The translations under genes were made by a program, and so were the position numbers. The notes beneath the pieces were generated by a model. That model had not been told where the DNA came from. It made no database searches and saw only the letters and a list, made by a program, of their open reading frames with translations. From Schistocephalus solidus (lineage: Eukaryota > Platyhelminthes > Cestoda > Diphyllobothriidea > Diphyllobothriidae): DNA of 64,000 nt. Shown piece after piece: positions 62,640 through 64,000 of the stretch. The stretch is taken from contig WEDG01000423.1 in assembly GCA_017591395.1 (NCBI GenBank), positions 62,001 through 126,000 on the forward strand. The letters are read 5' to 3'. The first letter of the stretch is position 1. Every line of letters starts with the position of its first letter.

Positions 62640-64000
62640 TGTTTTTGTGGTCTTGCGTGTGATCATGTGAGGTGCAGAGGCTGATGGGGAGAGATGTAGT
62701 GTTGTGGTACAGCCGGTGGTGTTCTACCGCAGGTTTTCATGGAGACGCATGTGACCTAATAGTCCCATGCGGTGTTTGAATGTGTCAGGGCAGTGCGGAC
62801 AGTTGAGTCGGGTGCGGCGGGTGTATGTTGGTGCTCCTGGCACTGGTTCGTCGGTGCGATGGATTTGCAAGTGACCGACCAGGCTGATGCGTAATGTGCA
62901 TGTGCGGTGACAATGAGGACAAGAGAGGTCGGGAAGTGCTTAGTCTGGGGGGCTCTGCTGCTGCTACTGGTAGTTGAGCTCATGGGTGGAATATGGGAAG
63001 TGTTGATGGATGCGCAAGATGTGCTGGCATCGCGGTGGATTCCGCTTTCGTGGATGCACATGTGACCAATCAGGCCCATGCGATGAGTGAATGTGCGTTG
63101 GCAGTGAGGGAATTGGAGTCGGTGTCGGTTGTGTGTTTGTTCTCTAGGCACTAGTTCGCCAGTCTCTGTGCGATGGATTCGCAATTGACCGACATGGCTG
63201 ATATGTGAGGTGAATTTGCGATCGCATTGAGGATAGGTTAGTACCGAGTCCCCATCGCTGGTACTGGGGGCAGAGGTGGTGTCGGAGGTAGTAGGTGTTG
63301 GGAGTGGGGAGATTGGTGTTTGTCACTATAATCTGCTTAGGGTGTGGAGGAGGGAGGATGGTGTCGGTGATCGTGGGTGGTGGGGCATCTATAAAGTTGT
63401 TATCAGTGGCTGGGGTGGTCGTCGTCGTGGGGTCTGAGGCAGGCGTGGCAGAATTTGATGTGGGATTGTTGTTGCCTTGAGTTCGAAGATGTCTGACCAG
63501 GCCAATTCGCGCGCGGAAAGTGCGCTGACAGCACAGGCACGTGGGCAGGGCTTGAGCATTGGCGGTGTTGATTCGCGGTGCTTTTGACTTGCTAGCCACC
63601 CGTTTGGCCTTAGCAGCGGCGATCCGGTTGGCCTCATAGATTTCAGCACCAGTTTTCACTTATCTTCTCCATGCCGGTCTGTCCTGGGGAAGGTTCTCCC
63701 AGGTCGCCAGGTTGATTTGCAGTTGCTTCAAAGATTTCTTCAAAGTGTCCTTGTAGCGTCGTTTTTTTTTCCTCCCTATCGGCGAGCACCCGTAGCGACA
63801 TCTCCGTAGAAAATTCGTTTGGGTAGGTGTTCGTCGTCCATTCTCACCAGGTGGCCGCTCCATCGCAGTTGCACTTGCCTCAGCATGGCGTGGATGCTGA
63901 GGATTCCGGTCCACTCCAGGACTTCCGTGTCCGGGATCCTGTCTTTCCATCTCAGCCCCAGTATTCTGCGGAGGCACCTGAGATGGAAGTGATTCAGCTT
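62640..64000 (-). mobile_element. Second zinc-finger LINE copy, 3' part, cut by the window edge
   Basis: On the - strand from 64000 it reads [20 protein letters not shown] and [20 protein letters not shown], the C-terminal part of a non-LTR reverse transcriptase. It continues [20 protein letters not shown], the same segment that follows the deletion in the first copy. An A run (63768-63776 region, + strand T run) shifts the frame. Sequence continues beyond the window. Confidence 0.85.
62717..63660 (-). pseudogene. C2H2 zinc-finger tail of the second LINE
   Basis: Units on the - strand: CLCCQRTFRARIGLVRHLRT (last ligand lost), a diverged unit near 63210 (YPQCDRKFTSHIS...), [20 protein letters not shown] plus H (first Cys to Phe), LSCPHCHRTCTLRISLVGHL and [20 protein letters not shown] plus H, ending in a stop near 62730. 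Linkers match HRTETGE. Ser/Thr/Pro-rich spacers separate the pairs. At least two fingers keep all four ligands. Frameshifts break the frame. Confidence 0.82.

Overview
This is eukaryotic (flatworm) nuclear DNA, not bacterial. Coding information is in short exons with GT/AG borders, separated by kilobase introns full of retroelement debris. The retroelements are an APE-type LINE whose protein ends in C2H2 zinc fingers, several Penelope-like elements (PLEs) with GIY-YIG domains, and tRNA-derived SINEs. From memory of predicted proteins in diphyllobothriidean tapeworms (Schistocephalus, Spirometra, Dibothriocephalus) these families fit such a host best. That assignment is an inference; no search was run.

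The one host gene I can support lies on the + strand and spans most of the window, about 5.4 to 61.0 kb. It is a CAMSAP/Patronin-family microtubule minus-end-binding protein. Thirteen exons (5408-5862, 16087-16171, 20836-21013, 25842-26175, 28137-28421, 36480-37254, 37861-38407, 43145-43348, 48380-48559, 54119-54533, 58230-58420, 60210-60373, 60805-60973) chain with matching splice phases at every junction. The single inconsistency is a one-base frame problem inside exon 36480-37254. Domain order follows the family: Ser/Pro-rich linkers, CC1, acidic linker, CC2, CC3, Ser-rich linker, then the C-terminal CKK domain across the last three exons. The N-terminal CH domain is not seen and should lie upstream of the window. 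Total coding length seen is about 1,300 codons. Extra candidate exons at 2944-2996, 28639-28821 and 48600-48766 are listed with lower confidence.

Mobile and repeated DNA, in order: a truncated TIR element with telomere-like interior (1-217); a head-to-head SINE hairpin (4075-4590); a nearly complete but internally deleted LINE on the - strand (about 7440-10870); PLE pieces at 12.6-13.0, 15.6-15.9, 21.2-22.3, 24.0-24.2, 34.4-35.7 and 41.4-42.3 kb; a palindromic array of about 305-bp tRNA-like SINE units bordered by long (AT)n tracts (16.9-19.9 kb); a tandem duplication of about 360 bp (29.3-30.1 kb); a complete copy of the TIR element (40424-40795); two interspersed repeat families, here called A and B; and the 3' part of a second zinc-finger LINE running off the right edge (62.6-64.0 kb, - strand). 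The blocks 44.1-47.85 kb and 50.95-54.1 kb are AT-rich intron with no gene seen. No functional tRNA or rRNA gene and no CRISPR array was found.
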